Source: Paraflavitalea sp. CAU 1676
GTDB taxonomy: Bacteria; Bacteroidota; Bacteroidia; Chitinophagales; Chitinophagaceae
Assembly: GCF_029223285.1 (NCBI RefSeq)
Contig: NZ_JARHUJ010000004.1
Coordinates: 620,001-684,000 of the forward strand
DNA length: 64,000 nucleotides
Direction: 5' to 3'
Below the pieces are notes generated by a model. It did not search any database and was not told the origin of the DNA. It saw nothing but the letters and a program-made list of their open reading frames with translations. This document shows, in pieces, positions 17,506 to 25,001 of the stretch; within the stretch, counting starts at the first letter, position 1; every line of letters begins with the position of its first letter. Both the position numbers and the translations under genes were made by a program.

Positions 17506-17566
17506 TACATTTGTAAATGGAAAAGACTTACTAACCTCGAGGTTAGCAGTTACTTGTAGTATACTA
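17506..17566 (+). promoter_or_regulatory. Promoter and palindromic operators of the HxlR gene
   Basis: A -7 box TACATTTG (17506-17513) is followed by a perfect 16-bp palindrome CTAACCTCGAGGTTAG (17531-17546), about ten bases past the expected transcript start. A second perfect palindrome TAGTATACTA lies at 17557-17566. Their positions in the leader between azoR and the HxlR gene suggest autorepression and joint control of azoR; this is inference. Confidence 0.55.
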
Positions 17567-17583
17567 TCCTGAATATCATTATT

Positions 17584-17946
17584 ATGGAAAATGCACACAA
17601 CGGTCATCATCTTTCTGGTCAATGCGTTTCCGTATTGGATACGGTAGATGATGCGCTCTATGTGATCGGAGGTAAATGGAAATTGAGGATCATTATTGCA
17701 CTCTCGGATGGGAGGAAGCGGTTCAACGAACTGCAGCGGTCCATTAAAGGCATATCAGCCCGTGTGCTCTCCAACGAATTGAAGGATCTTGAATTGAATG
17801 GATTCGTTAAACGCATCGTCGATGAAAATTCAGCGCTGTCATCGGTGGCTTATGAGCGAACAGATTATGCCAATACTTTGCGCTCCGTGATCGGGTCCCT
17901 GCATGAATGGGGAGAAATGCACCGCAAAAAGATCATGCAGCCTTAA
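17584..17946 (+). CDS. HxlR-family transcriptional regulator next to azoR
   Basis: A 120-residue winged-helix regulator: DTVDDALYVIGGKWKLRIIIALS, RRFNELQRSIKGISARVLSNELK (shown here as KRFNEL in the protein) and a C-terminal helix LHEWGEMHRKKI. C13 or C15 near the N-terminus (GQCVSVLD) sits where YodB/QsrR-type members carry the redox-sensing Cys. It is divergent from azoR, with perfect palindromes in its leader. It overlaps the convergent xthA by four bases at the stop codons (TTAA). It is probably a quinone- or thiol-stress sensor; the effector is inferred from the family. Confidence 0.93.
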   Translation: MENAHNGHHLSGQCVSVLDTVDDALYVIGGKWKLRIIIALSDGRKRFNELQRSIKGISARVLSNELKDLELNGFVKRIVDENSALSSVAYERTDYANTLRSVIGSLHEWGEMHRKKIMQP

Positions 17947-18719
17947 CCCTTCGAAAGCTCGATCCACACCGGCGCATGGTCGCTGGTTTTCTCCCAGCCC
18001 CGCACTTGTTTGTCGACACCGGCTGCTTTTAACCGGCCTTTGATCTCGGGGCTCAGCAGGAAATGATCGATCCGCAAACCGGCATTGCGGCCAAAAGCAT
18101 CACGAAAATAATCCCAGAAGGTATAGATGGTTTCGTTGGGGTGCAAAGTACGTAGCGCATCCGTCCAGCCCTGACCAGCGAGCTTTGCAAAGGCTGCCCT
18201 TGTTTCGGGTCGGAATAAGGCATCGTCTACCCAGCGTTCCGGCTTGTAAACATCCTTCTCAGTAGGCATCACATTATAATCACCCGTCAGGATCACCGGC
18301 TTCTTTTGGGCCAGTAAGGATTGTGCGTGTACAGCAAGTCTTTCAAACCATTGAAGTTTGTAATCGAATTTGGGTCCCGGTGCCGGGTTGCCATTGGGTA
18401 AATACAGGCAGCCGATGATGATGCCATCGATAGTTGCTTCGATGTAGCGGCTATGAAGATCTTCCTGGTCTCCCGGCAAAGCACGCCTGATCTCCTGGGG
18501 AGGTTCGTGGCGCGAAAGGATGGCAACACCATTCCAGCTTTTCTGCCCGTGCCAGATGGCATGATAACCTGCATCCCGGATCGCCTGTTCGGGAAATTTT
18601 TCCTGCGGGGCTTTCAGTTCCTGCAGGCAGGCAACATCCGGTTTCGACTCTTCGAGCCAGCGTAACAATACAGGCAACCGGCCATTCACACCATTCACGT
18701 TATAAGTAGCAATCTTCAT
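17943..18719 (-). CDS. xthA: Exodeoxyribonuclease III
   Basis: A 258-residue exonuclease/endonuclease/phosphatase-family enzyme for AP-site repair. It has MKIATYNVNGVNGRLP at the N-terminus, the metal-binding Glu in LQELKAP, YLPNGNP, the GDYNVMP box with catalytic Asp and Asn, and the C-terminal SDHAPVWIEL with catalytic His. I chose the ATG at 18719 because the family begins with MKIATYNVN; the frame continues to 18815 without homology. It is convergent with the HxlR gene, stop codons overlapping by four bases, with no terminator between them. Confidence 0.96.
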   Translation of the reverse strand: MKIATYNVNGVNGRLPVLLRWLEESKPDVACLQELKAPQEKFPEQAIRDAGYHAIWHGQKSWNGVAILSRHEPPQEIRRALPGDQEDLHSRYIEATIDGIIIGCLYLPNGNPAPGPKFDYKLQWFERLAVHAQSLLAQKKPVILTGDYNVMPTEKDVYKPERWVDDALFRPETRAAFAKLAGQGWTDALRTLHPNETIYTFWDYFRDAFGRNAGLRIDHFLLSPEIKGRLKAAGVDKQVRGWEKTSDHAPVWIELSKG

Positions 18720-18879
18720 ACAAGCATTTTTACAAATGGAACATCTTCGGTAAGTCAACCGAAACAATAAAGCTACATTCTTTTCCGCACGCTGCCTTCG
18801 GTAAAATGTTATCAATTCCCTGCATAAAGTGGAAGATCCTATACATCACAAGAGGGGAAATGCGTTTGACTGGATGTAT

Positions 18880-18953
18880 AAAAAAGCGTGCGCCCGCACG
18901 GGAGTGTCGTCAAAAGGGTAGCCCCTTTAACGGCATATCACACGCGGGCGCAC
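18880..18953 (-). terminator. Large branched hairpin ending in a U-run, downstream of the NlpE/META gene
   Basis: On the minus strand GTGCGCCCGC (18953-18944) pairs perfectly with GCGGGCGCAC (18897-18888), followed by GC and six T residues (18885-18880). Inside lie a second stem AAAGGG/CCCTTT and a short GTGT/ACAC pairing. It therefore looks like an extended intrinsic terminator of about 70 bases for the lipoprotein gene. The size and inner hairpin leave room for a small stable RNA. The rest of the 265-base gap up to xthA is empty. Confidence 0.6.
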
Positions 18954-18984
18954 CCACCGAGGTTATTACTGCTGTTTGTATTAC

Positions 18985-19812
18985 TTAATGAAAGGCCGAT
19001 TTGAACCTGGCCAATGGGGCCATGCGGGCCCTGTTGAGCACCAGTTCATCACCCGAGACTGTAAAGTTATCAGCCATTTCCAATGCTTTCAGGTACTTGG
19101 TTTCAATCTCCATGTTCTTGCAGAACATACGGGTAGAGATCATTTTTGAGAACTTGATGCGATTGAGCGGCCCTGTCTCGAACTGCCCCGAAAAGGTATT
19201 GCAGCTGCCATTACCGCTCGCACGGCCCGTGCTATCGATTAAAGTAAGAAAAGGTTCTTTGGCAAAGGACGAATCTACGGCTATAGGTTGACCATTCAGT
19301 TCCACTAGCTTCCACCTGCGGTAGAGTATGGCATAGTTGTCTTTACTGAGAACATAGTTGGCTGCCAGATCGCCGGTGATCTTCGCACCGTTCAGGTCCA
19401 GTTGGGTGAGGGTACGTTCGCCTACAAAATACTTGGCCGGGCCCGAAGCGCTTTCCAGCGTGATGGTATTGCCTTCTGCATTCCAGGTAAACTTCCCTTT
19501 TTCATCGGCAGGCGTTACAGGCCGCTCGAGGTATTTGGTTCTTCGCAGGTAGGTAAGATCCCTGTTGAGGTAGATAGTAGTTTGAATACCTGGACAATCT
19601 GCGCACGGCAACACGCCCCGGTAAATACCATCCCAGTCCAGCGAATTGTTGCTGTTGTGTGCTTGATCCGCAGCAGGGACGTTGCCGGTCGTGGTGGTGG
19701 CGGCACTATCGGTCGATCCGGGTCCTTCCTTCGAGGCAGGCGTGGGGGAATCGCAGGCGGTCCACGCAGTAATAAGCAATGTGTACAAGAAAATAGATAG
19801 GCGTTTCTTCAT
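18985..19812 (-). CDS. NlpE-like plus META-domain lipoprotein
   Basis: A 275-residue envelope protein. The N-terminal signal ends in TAWTAC, with Cys20 as a plausible though non-canonical lipidation site, followed by a low-complexity linker. Residues 55-160 are an NlpE N-terminal-type domain (YRGVLPCADCPGIQTTIYL, with the CxxC of NlpE, and FTWNAEGNTITLE). Residues 165-275 are a META/HslJ-type domain (RRWKLVELNGQPI, SGNGSCNTFSGQFE, KMISTRMFC, DNFTVSGDELVL). NlpE is a copper and surface-stress lipoprotein in E. coli; META domains occur in heat-shock and motility proteins. The NlpE-META fusion is common in Bacteroidota. Function here is inferred to be envelope stress sensing. Confidence 0.88.
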   Translation of the reverse strand: MKKRLSIFLYTLLITAWTACDSPTPASKEGPGSTDSAATTTTGNVPAADQAHNSNNSLDWDGIYRGVLPCADCPGIQTTIYLNRDLTYLRRTKYLERPVTPADEKGKFTWNAEGNTITLESASGPAKYFVGERTLTQLDLNGAKITGDLAANYVLSKDNYAILYRRWKLVELNGQPIAVDSSFAKEPFLTLIDSTGRASGNGSCNTFSGQFETGPLNRIKFSKMISTRMFCKNMEIETKYLKALEMADNFTVSGDELVLNRARMAPLARFKSAFH

Positions 19813-20026
19813 GATGAATACTTTAGGTGAAATGGAAAGGATGGATCTTCTGCGGAGGGGGTGGGGAGCTTCGGAACCGGAGCTTGTTAAAGGTACTTAT
19901 TTTGCAATTCTTGTGCCTCGGAAAGCAATTTGGGGAAGTTTGAGCAATAAATAGACATGGCCCATACTGCAGGAGTGCAATACTGGCATGAGGTTGGTCG
20001 CTGGAGACCGGCGGTGAGTTGAATTG

Positions 20027-20335
20027 TTAAGCGCGTCTGTACTGTGGCAGTACAAAAAGTTTCACAATGCTATGTGCGATCAATGAAAGCGCAAAGGATA
20101 CCACCACCAGCAATAATTGTTTACCAGGCGTGTTGAAAGTATCGATCACCGGCGATACATCCTTGCCCGCATATAAAAAGGCAGTCAGGCAGGCCAAAGC
20201 GCCCGTGATCCACAACGTAAGGTGAGAATAAAAATAACGGGTCTTTTTAAGACCTCCGGGACCGAAACTGGTAAATAACAGGAATACATGGGCGAGAAAG
20301 CTAACGGCCATTAAGGCAAGCAGCATGACGATCAT
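20027..20335 (-). CDS. Small membrane protein of unknown function
   Basis: From the ATG at 20335 this gives 102 residues with three hydrophobic helices (LLALMAVSFLAHVFLLFTSF, LTLWITGALACLTAFLYAG, LLLVVVSFALSLIAHSIVKLF). I do not recognise a family. The frame is open to 20428, but the upstream part looks less protein-like. It lies between the NlpE/META gene and the molybdopterin-fold gene on the same strand, 194 bases beyond the latter, so it could be the last gene of that unit. Upstream in the same strand lie two near-identical 23-base repeats. A His in the second and third helix is the only suggestive feature. Confidence 0.6.
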   Translation of the reverse strand: MIVMLLALMAVSFLAHVFLLFTSFGPGGLKKTRYFYSHLTLWITGALACLTAFLYAGKDVSPVIDTFNTPGKQLLLVVVSFALSLIAHSIVKLFVLPQYRRA

Positions 20336-20453
20336 AAGTAGTGTTTTAGATGTTACCCAAATAAATACCACAACGTATGTAGCTATGGGTTGCAGGTAGC
20401 AACCCTTTCTGCGATCAAGATAATACAATTACCCGAGATCGCTGCGCTTGCCA

Positions 20454-20530
20454 TATACCGTAAAGCCGCAAGTAAATAAACCTTCTTGTGCAATACCCCC
20501 ACGATCGTATACCGTTTAGCCGCAAGTAAT
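20454..20530. repeat. Pair of near-identical 23-base direct repeats
   Basis: The two copies (20454-20476 and 20508-20530) share TATACCGT and AGCCGCAAGTAA and differ at about two positions. They start 54 bases apart. The second copy reaches the stop codon of the molybdopterin-fold gene, and the first lies in the following gap. No terminator is evident there. Confidence 0.6.
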
Positions 20531-21033
20531 CAATCCTTTGCAAAACGTACCACCATTTCCACCACTTGGAAGCAGCTGCGGGCCGGCCGCTTTTCACCCG
20601 GCACCACCAGCCGGAACGGGCCTTTACCAGATGGCAGGGGCCCCCCATCCACCTGGTGCGCCAGGATCACCTGCCTGTCTGTAAATTCATTATCGAGCTC
20701 GGCCAGCGAGAACACCACTTCGTAGCCATCGGCGCATTTTACCAGTAGGTACTTGGCCAGATTTTCTCCATGAAGTTGCTTGCCGGTGGTCACCCCCGCT
20801 TTATTCAGTAGGTCCTGAATGGGCACCCCCGTATAGGTATGCTCTTTACCATCGCGGTCTTTTAACATGGCTGGTGTTTGTTTCATGCCGAGTATTTCCG
20901 CAGCGGTTATTTTGGTGGGCGCTTTTACCTCGCCGTTGATCGCAAGAGCTACCGGATTGTCTTTATTTTGAGTCCATGCAGCCTTTGTCAGTAAACAGGT
21001 GGACAGCAATAGAAAAAACAGTCTTGTTTTCAT
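20530..21033 (-). CDS. Exported molybdopterin-oxidoreductase-fold (Oxidored_molyb) protein
   Basis: A 167-residue protein: signal peptide (LFFLLLSTCLLTKAAWTQ), then a single domain like the sulfite-oxidase-type molybdopterin-binding domain (PF00174): TYTGVPIQDLLNKAGV, LLVKCADGYEVVFSLAELD and GGPLPSGKGPFRLVVPGEKRPAR. It is shorter than sulfite oxidase or MsrP, and I see no clear equivalent of the molybdenum-ligating Cys in its usual N-terminal region, so it may bind a cofactor or oxyanion without redox catalysis. Its ATG overlaps the stop codon of the di-heme peroxidase gene (ATGA), showing translational coupling. It belongs to the unit with the ModE-like regulator and TonB receptor. Confidence 0.82.
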   Translation of the reverse strand: MKTRLFFLLLSTCLLTKAAWTQNKDNPVALAINGEVKAPTKITAAEILGMKQTPAMLKDRDGKEHTYTGVPIQDLLNKAGVTTGKQLHGENLAKYLLVKCADGYEVVFSLAELDNEFTDRQVILAHQVDGGPLPSGKGPFRLVVPGEKRPARSCFQVVEMVVRFAKD

Positions 21034-22112
21034 TTCGATTGATTTTTGAAAGGATCCGAGAATCGTTGGTCGCTAATAAATGTTGAATCGGTAAGCATTT
21101 GTAGAAAAGCCAGCAGGTCTTTTTTTTCAGCTGCAGAAAGTCCCAATTGATTACCACGCATTCCTTCGGCTCCCTGCTGCAAAAACACGCTTAGGGTTGA
21201 ACTGCTGTGTATATGCTCATTGTAATGGTCGATCACGGCATCCAGCTTGTCGAAGCGTCCATCATGCATATAAGGAGCCGTCAGCGCAATGTTGCGCAGT
21301 GTGGCAACGCGAAACCGGCCTGCGTCGAACGACTGGCCCGTAATGGCGGCGCGCCCTGCGTCTTGCGGCACACTATCGAGACCGTTGTTATGATACAATT
21401 CAAGAAAGGTCTTCGGGCCTCCATGACAATGACCGCAGGCCGCGCCGCGGATGCCCTTTTCGCGGTTGGGATTGGTAAAGAACAGTTGGATGCCATTTAA
21501 CTCCGACGGGCCTGGTTGGTATTCACCCCGCAGGTACTGGTCGTACTTCGAGTTGGAGGAGATCAGCGTACGTTCAAACTGCGCGATTGCCTTAACAATA
21601 AGATCACCGGTGATGACCGGCGTGCCGAATGCTTTTGCAAACAGGGGAGGATACACCTTCGTGCGTTGTAGTAGTTGTGCCGACCGTTCCGGCGACTGCC
21701 CCATTTCATGCGGATCTGTCAGGGGTATGGAAGCCTGCGCCTCCAGCCCTTTTGTCCGTCCATCCCAGAAGAAGTTGCGCACCCACAGCAGGTTGGCCAG
21801 CGACATGGCATTGCGTGGCGTGGAGGTCCCATCCACGCCAAGGCTGAAACGAAGGCCATCGGTAAAGGCTTTCTCCTGCTGGTGACAGCTGGCGCAGGAA
21901 ATACGACCGTTGGCCGAAAGACGGGGTTCATAGAATAAATGCCTGCCAAGGAAAACACCCTCTTCTGTAAGCGGGTTGTTTGCCGGCATATCAAAGCGGT
22001 TACCGAAGTAGGAGGGGTATTGCAGTTGCATGGGGGTAGCCACCGGCTGCTCCACCCAGGCCGCAAGGCAAACCAGTGTAACCATCGTACCTATTACTTT
22101 GATCCGTTTCAT
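21030..22112 (-). CDS. Di-heme cytochrome c peroxidase (MauG/CcpA family)
   Basis: A 360-residue periplasmic di-heme protein. It has an N-terminal hydrophobic signal (IGTMVTLVCLAAWV), first heme site CASCH (C73, C76, H77) and second heme site CGHCH (C226, C229, H230). Other family motifs are EGVFLGRHLFYEPRLS, RNAMSLANLLW, DPHEMG and APYMHDGRFDKLDAVIDHYNEH. The family reduces hydrogen peroxide or, as in MauG, performs protein oxidation. I chose the ATG at 22112 as the start of a normal signal peptide. It lies 16 bases after the TonB receptor gene and overlaps the molybdopterin-fold gene, so the three are co-transcribed. Confidence 0.94.
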   Translation of the reverse strand: MKRIKVIGTMVTLVCLAAWVEQPVATPMQLQYPSYFGNRFDMPANNPLTEEGVFLGRHLFYEPRLSANGRISCASCHQQEKAFTDGLRFSLGVDGTSTPRNAMSLANLLWVRNFFWDGRTKGLEAQASIPLTDPHEMGQSPERSAQLLQRTKVYPPLFAKAFGTPVITGDLIVKAIAQFERTLISSNSKYDQYLRGEYQPGPSELNGIQLFFTNPNREKGIRGAACGHCHGGPKTFLELYHNNGLDSVPQDAGRAAITGQSFDAGRFRVATLRNIALTAPYMHDGRFDKLDAVIDHYNEHIHSSSTLSVFLQQGAEGMRGNQLGLSAAEKKDLLAFLQMLTDSTFISDQRFSDPFKNQSK

Positions 22113-22128
22113 AGCATGCTTTCCGGTA

Positions 22129-24153
22129 TTACAAACGATACACGACATTCACGAAATAGTTTCTGCCTGGTTCAGGATAGCCTTCCACTAGCGAATAATT
22201 CACATCGCCAATATTGTTAATGCCGCCTTCCACCGAAAAGTATTTCCATACCGGTACCAGTGCCCGCGCATTCAACAGGGTAAATGAACCTGCCTTGGTG
22301 CCATAAGTGGTGCTGTAACGATCAGCATTGTATTCTATATTGGCCTGCAATGAAAACCAGTGCTGAAGTTGGTATTGCGCAAAGCCAAACACCTTATGTT
22401 CCGGTACATCCGTAAACCGGATCGCCGGATTGCTGAGGTTATTACGTTTTACATAGGTATAGTTGGTGCCCAGTTTAAGCGATGCGATCAATAGGTATTC
22501 GAAACCGGCTTCAACGCCCATGAACTCCGACTCACCTACATTTTGCAATTGACTTTGCCACACTTTGCGCACAGAGTCGTACTTCACATTGCTGACGCTC
22601 TGTATCGTATTGTGGATCTTGCTGTAGAAGAGGGCCGCTTGCAGGCTCAGCCGGTTGTTGAAATAGCCCCGGTAACCCAATTCGTAATTGAGGGCATATT
22701 CAGCAGCGAGGTAAGGATTGGGAATCGCTGTGCCGAGCCGGTACGAATACCGGTCTTTCGTGGTGGCAAACCGCGTTTTCCTGGCTGCACTCGCAGTGAA
22801 TGTACTGTTGTTGTTTAAACGGTATTCCAATCCACCTTGTATGTTAAAGGCATCGTTGTCATTAGAAGGGTAGTCGGAGATGGTCTTGGTGGTGGAATTA
22901 TAATCCTGGGCCTTCAGGCTGTTGCGGTTATTGTAGCTAAGTCCTGTCAGCAACAATAACTGGTCCGTGATTTTGAATTCGTTTTCCAAACCGGCCGTAA
23001 AGGTATTGTCGCTCATGGTACGTTCTGGCTCCCCTTCATTGTGCTCGCGATGCACGTCCTGCTTAAACTGAACGGTGAGCTTCAGTTGATCACGCTGCTG
23101 CCAAAAACCTCGTCCGTATTCTGCAATGCCGCCGAAGGTATAATCATTGTAATGGCTCTTGAAGGCGTAAGGCCGGGATATACTGGTATAGGTAGCGTCG
23201 TCGTAAGAGTTGAGCTGGTTCTTGAACTTGTCGTAATATAAGCGGGCCTTTATATATTGGACACTATCGATGGCTGTATTGGCAATGAAGTAGAGGCTTT
23301 GCTTATCCCAATAGGGCCACTGCCAGTACCGCGGACTTTTGAACTGACTGTTCAAAGTATCTTTCCCTGTGTATACCGGCGATCCCTTTTTGCCGTGCTG
23401 ATAAATATAACTCAGGGCATACTCCGATCTTTTGTTGGGGGTAAAGCCCACCTTCACACTGTACTTCTCATCGGAGTTGTAGGAGTTGTTGCGTCCATCT
23501 CCATTTTCTGTTTTAGTGCCAATGAAATTATTCGATAACGGAAACGAGTCACGGTTCAGTTTGGAAGCGCCTGCCTGAACATAGAACTTGCCAAGGTTGC
23601 TGCCTACATTGATATTCATGCGGTACCCGCCCGATAGCCAGCCACTGGCGCCATTTATTTCCAGTTTCTTTTCGGGCCGGCTGCTCACGAGGTTGATAGC
23701 CCCTCCCAAAGCGTTGGGTCCATAGAGTACAGAGGTATATCCTTTCGAAACGTGGATGGCCGAAAGGTCGAAAGTAGTGAAACGGGCCAGGTCAACATAG
23801 CCGTCATAGGGAATGTAAACCGGAATACCGTCTATCAGTAAGGGTACCTGCCGCAGATCGAATCCACGCACATACACCATGGCCTCATTACGCGGACCTA
23901 CAGCAGACAGATGTACGCCGGGCAGCAGGTTGAGCGCTTTGGAAACATCGTTTTTGGCAAACGTTTGTAGGCGGTTACGGCTGAGAAAACCGTTCAGGTC
24001 CGATTGTTTTTTGCTGATCACCTCAACGGTGCCAAGGGTAAAAATGCGTGGTGGCAGTGAGTCGGTCGGCTTTCGGGATTGGGTAGGAGAGCGTTCTTGT
24101 GCTTCGCACCAGGACGCAGCCAGTAGGCTTGCCCACAACAGCATTTTAGTCAT
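22129..24153 (-). CDS. TonB-dependent outer-membrane receptor, ModE-box controlled
   Basis: A 674-residue receptor. The signal peptide (LLWASLLAASWCEAQE) is followed by a plug domain with VEVISKKQSDL, LNLLPGVHLSAVGPRNEAMVYVRG, LLIDGIPVYIPYDG and LYGPNALGGAINLVSS. A 22-strand barrel extends to the C-terminal GRNYFVNVVYRL. There is no carboxypeptidase-regulatory N-terminal extension, unlike SusC proteins, and no SusD partner. I chose the ATG at 24153 because it opens a signal peptide. A ModE-like box lies 19 bases upstream and a ModE-like regulator gene is next in line, so the cargo may be molybdate, tungstate or a chelate of either; the barrel sequence alone does not show this. Confidence 0.93.
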   Translation of the reverse strand: MTKMLLWASLLAASWCEAQERSPTQSRKPTDSLPPRIFTLGTVEVISKKQSDLNGFLSRNRLQTFAKNDVSKALNLLPGVHLSAVGPRNEAMVYVRGFDLRQVPLLIDGIPVYIPYDGYVDLARFTTFDLSAIHVSKGYTSVLYGPNALGGAINLVSSRPEKKLEINGASGWLSGGYRMNINVGSNLGKFYVQAGASKLNRDSFPLSNNFIGTKTENGDGRNNSYNSDEKYSVKVGFTPNKRSEYALSYIYQHGKKGSPVYTGKDTLNSQFKSPRYWQWPYWDKQSLYFIANTAIDSVQYIKARLYYDKFKNQLNSYDDATYTSISRPYAFKSHYNDYTFGGIAEYGRGFWQQRDQLKLTVQFKQDVHREHNEGEPERTMSDNTFTAGLENEFKITDQLLLLTGLSYNNRNSLKAQDYNSTTKTISDYPSNDNDAFNIQGGLEYRLNNNSTFTASAARKTRFATTKDRYSYRLGTAIPNPYLAAEYALNYELGYRGYFNNRLSLQAALFYSKIHNTIQSVSNVKYDSVRKVWQSQLQNVGESEFMGVEAGFEYLLIASLKLGTNYTYVKRNNLSNPAIRFTDVPEHKVFGFAQYQLQHWFSLQANIEYNADRYSTTYGTKAGSFTLLNARALVPVWKYFSVEGGINNIGDVNYSLVEGYPEPGRNYFVNVVYRL

Positions 24154-24171
24154 GGAAATATCAGTTTTAAG

Positions 24172-24195
24172 CGTTATTCCCGTAAAGATATAACG
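24172..24195. promoter_or_regulatory. ModE-type operator in front of the TonB receptor gene
   Basis: CGTTAT (24172-24177) and ATAACG (24190-24195) form a perfect inverted repeat with a 12-base spacer. As I recall it, the E. coli modA operator has the same half-sites with the same spacing. It ends 19 bases upstream of the receptor's ATG. A weak -7-like TATCTTTA on the minus strand lies inside it, so binding would block transcription. The adjacent regulator has a ModE-type DNA-binding domain. Confidence 0.65.
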
Positions 24196-24311
24196 ATGTC
24201 GCTGAATTACCATACGGCACACTCCAGGCAGTAAAACAAACCAAATCAGAAAGGGCACTGGTATTTACATGAATGCAGCAAGCTGTCCGTCAGTTTGTAG
24301 AGGCCGGCAAC

Positions 24312-24686
24312 TCAAATCATCTCTTGCAAGCTGCTGGTTTCTGCTTCGAGGAATTGCAGAAACCTTTCCCGCAGTTGGTGGTGATATTCGATCATAGCTT
24401 TGGCGGCCACCGAAATGGAGGAACCACCTCCTTTTTCGCCGCCGGTGGCCGTTACGACCATCGGTTCTTTGCTCATGGAGTTTAGACGGGATACGATCTC
24501 CCAGGCCTTCTTATACGACATGCCCATTTCTTTGGCCGCCTGGTTGATGGAACCGGTCGACTCGATATGTTCCAGCAGTTCCACAGGGCCCGGACCCCAA
24601 AACCGGGTGCCATCGCCCTCAATCCAAAGGCTGCCCTTTACGGAATAGGATCCCTTCTTGAAGATATCCTTGGTAGACTTTTTCAT
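24312..24686 (-). CDS. ModE-like DNA-binding protein without a molybdate-binding domain
   Basis: A 124-residue winged-helix protein clearly related to the N-terminal domain of ModE: LLEHIESTGSINQAAKEMGM, SYKKAWEIVSRLNSMS and the glycine-rich TGGEKGGGSS. ModE proper continues with two Mop (molbindin) domains that bind molybdate; here the protein ends about 25 residues after the DNA-binding domain. It may therefore be a constitutive repressor, sense an oxyanion at the dimer interface, or need a separate partner. It is the first gene of the minus-strand unit with the receptor, peroxidase and molybdopterin-fold protein, and a ModE box precedes the receptor gene. Confidence 0.9.
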   Translation of the reverse strand: MKKSTKDIFKKGSYSVKGSLWIEGDGTRFWGPGPVELLEHIESTGSINQAAKEMGMSYKKAWEIVSRLNSMSKEPMVVTATGGEKGGGSSISVAAKAMIEYHHQLRERFLQFLEAETSSLQEMI

Positions 24687-24690
24687 GCTG

Positions 24691-24721
24691 CAAATGTATC
24701 TAGTTTAAACAAGGCATGCAA
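24691..24721 (-). promoter_or_regulatory. Promoter of the ModE-like gene
   Basis: On the minus strand TTG (24721-24719), a 20-base spacer and TACATTTG (24698-24691) make a full Bacteroidota promoter. The -7 box ends only four bases before the ATG, so the mRNA would be nearly leaderless. The remainder of the 315-base gap to 25001 shows nothing else I can support. Confidence 0.5.
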
Positions 24722-25001
24722 TGCTCGTTCCCATTACGTTTGTGGGACCCGGAAGAACAGCCACTGGCAAGGTTCACCGGGCTTACCATACTCAAATTGA
24801 ACCATGATAGCGGTCGTTGACCCTTGGCGTGACTATGCCAGTGCGCTGCCTTTGTGGAGTAACCCGTTTGCCGGCCGCCGGCAGGCAGAAAGTTTTGCCG
24901 TATTTTAATGGCGACACCAAAGCAACTTTACTATCTTGCCCCGGCCAATAGCTGCCTTCGGCAGCCAATAAAACCAACCTTTAGTTATTAAACCCGATTG
25001 C

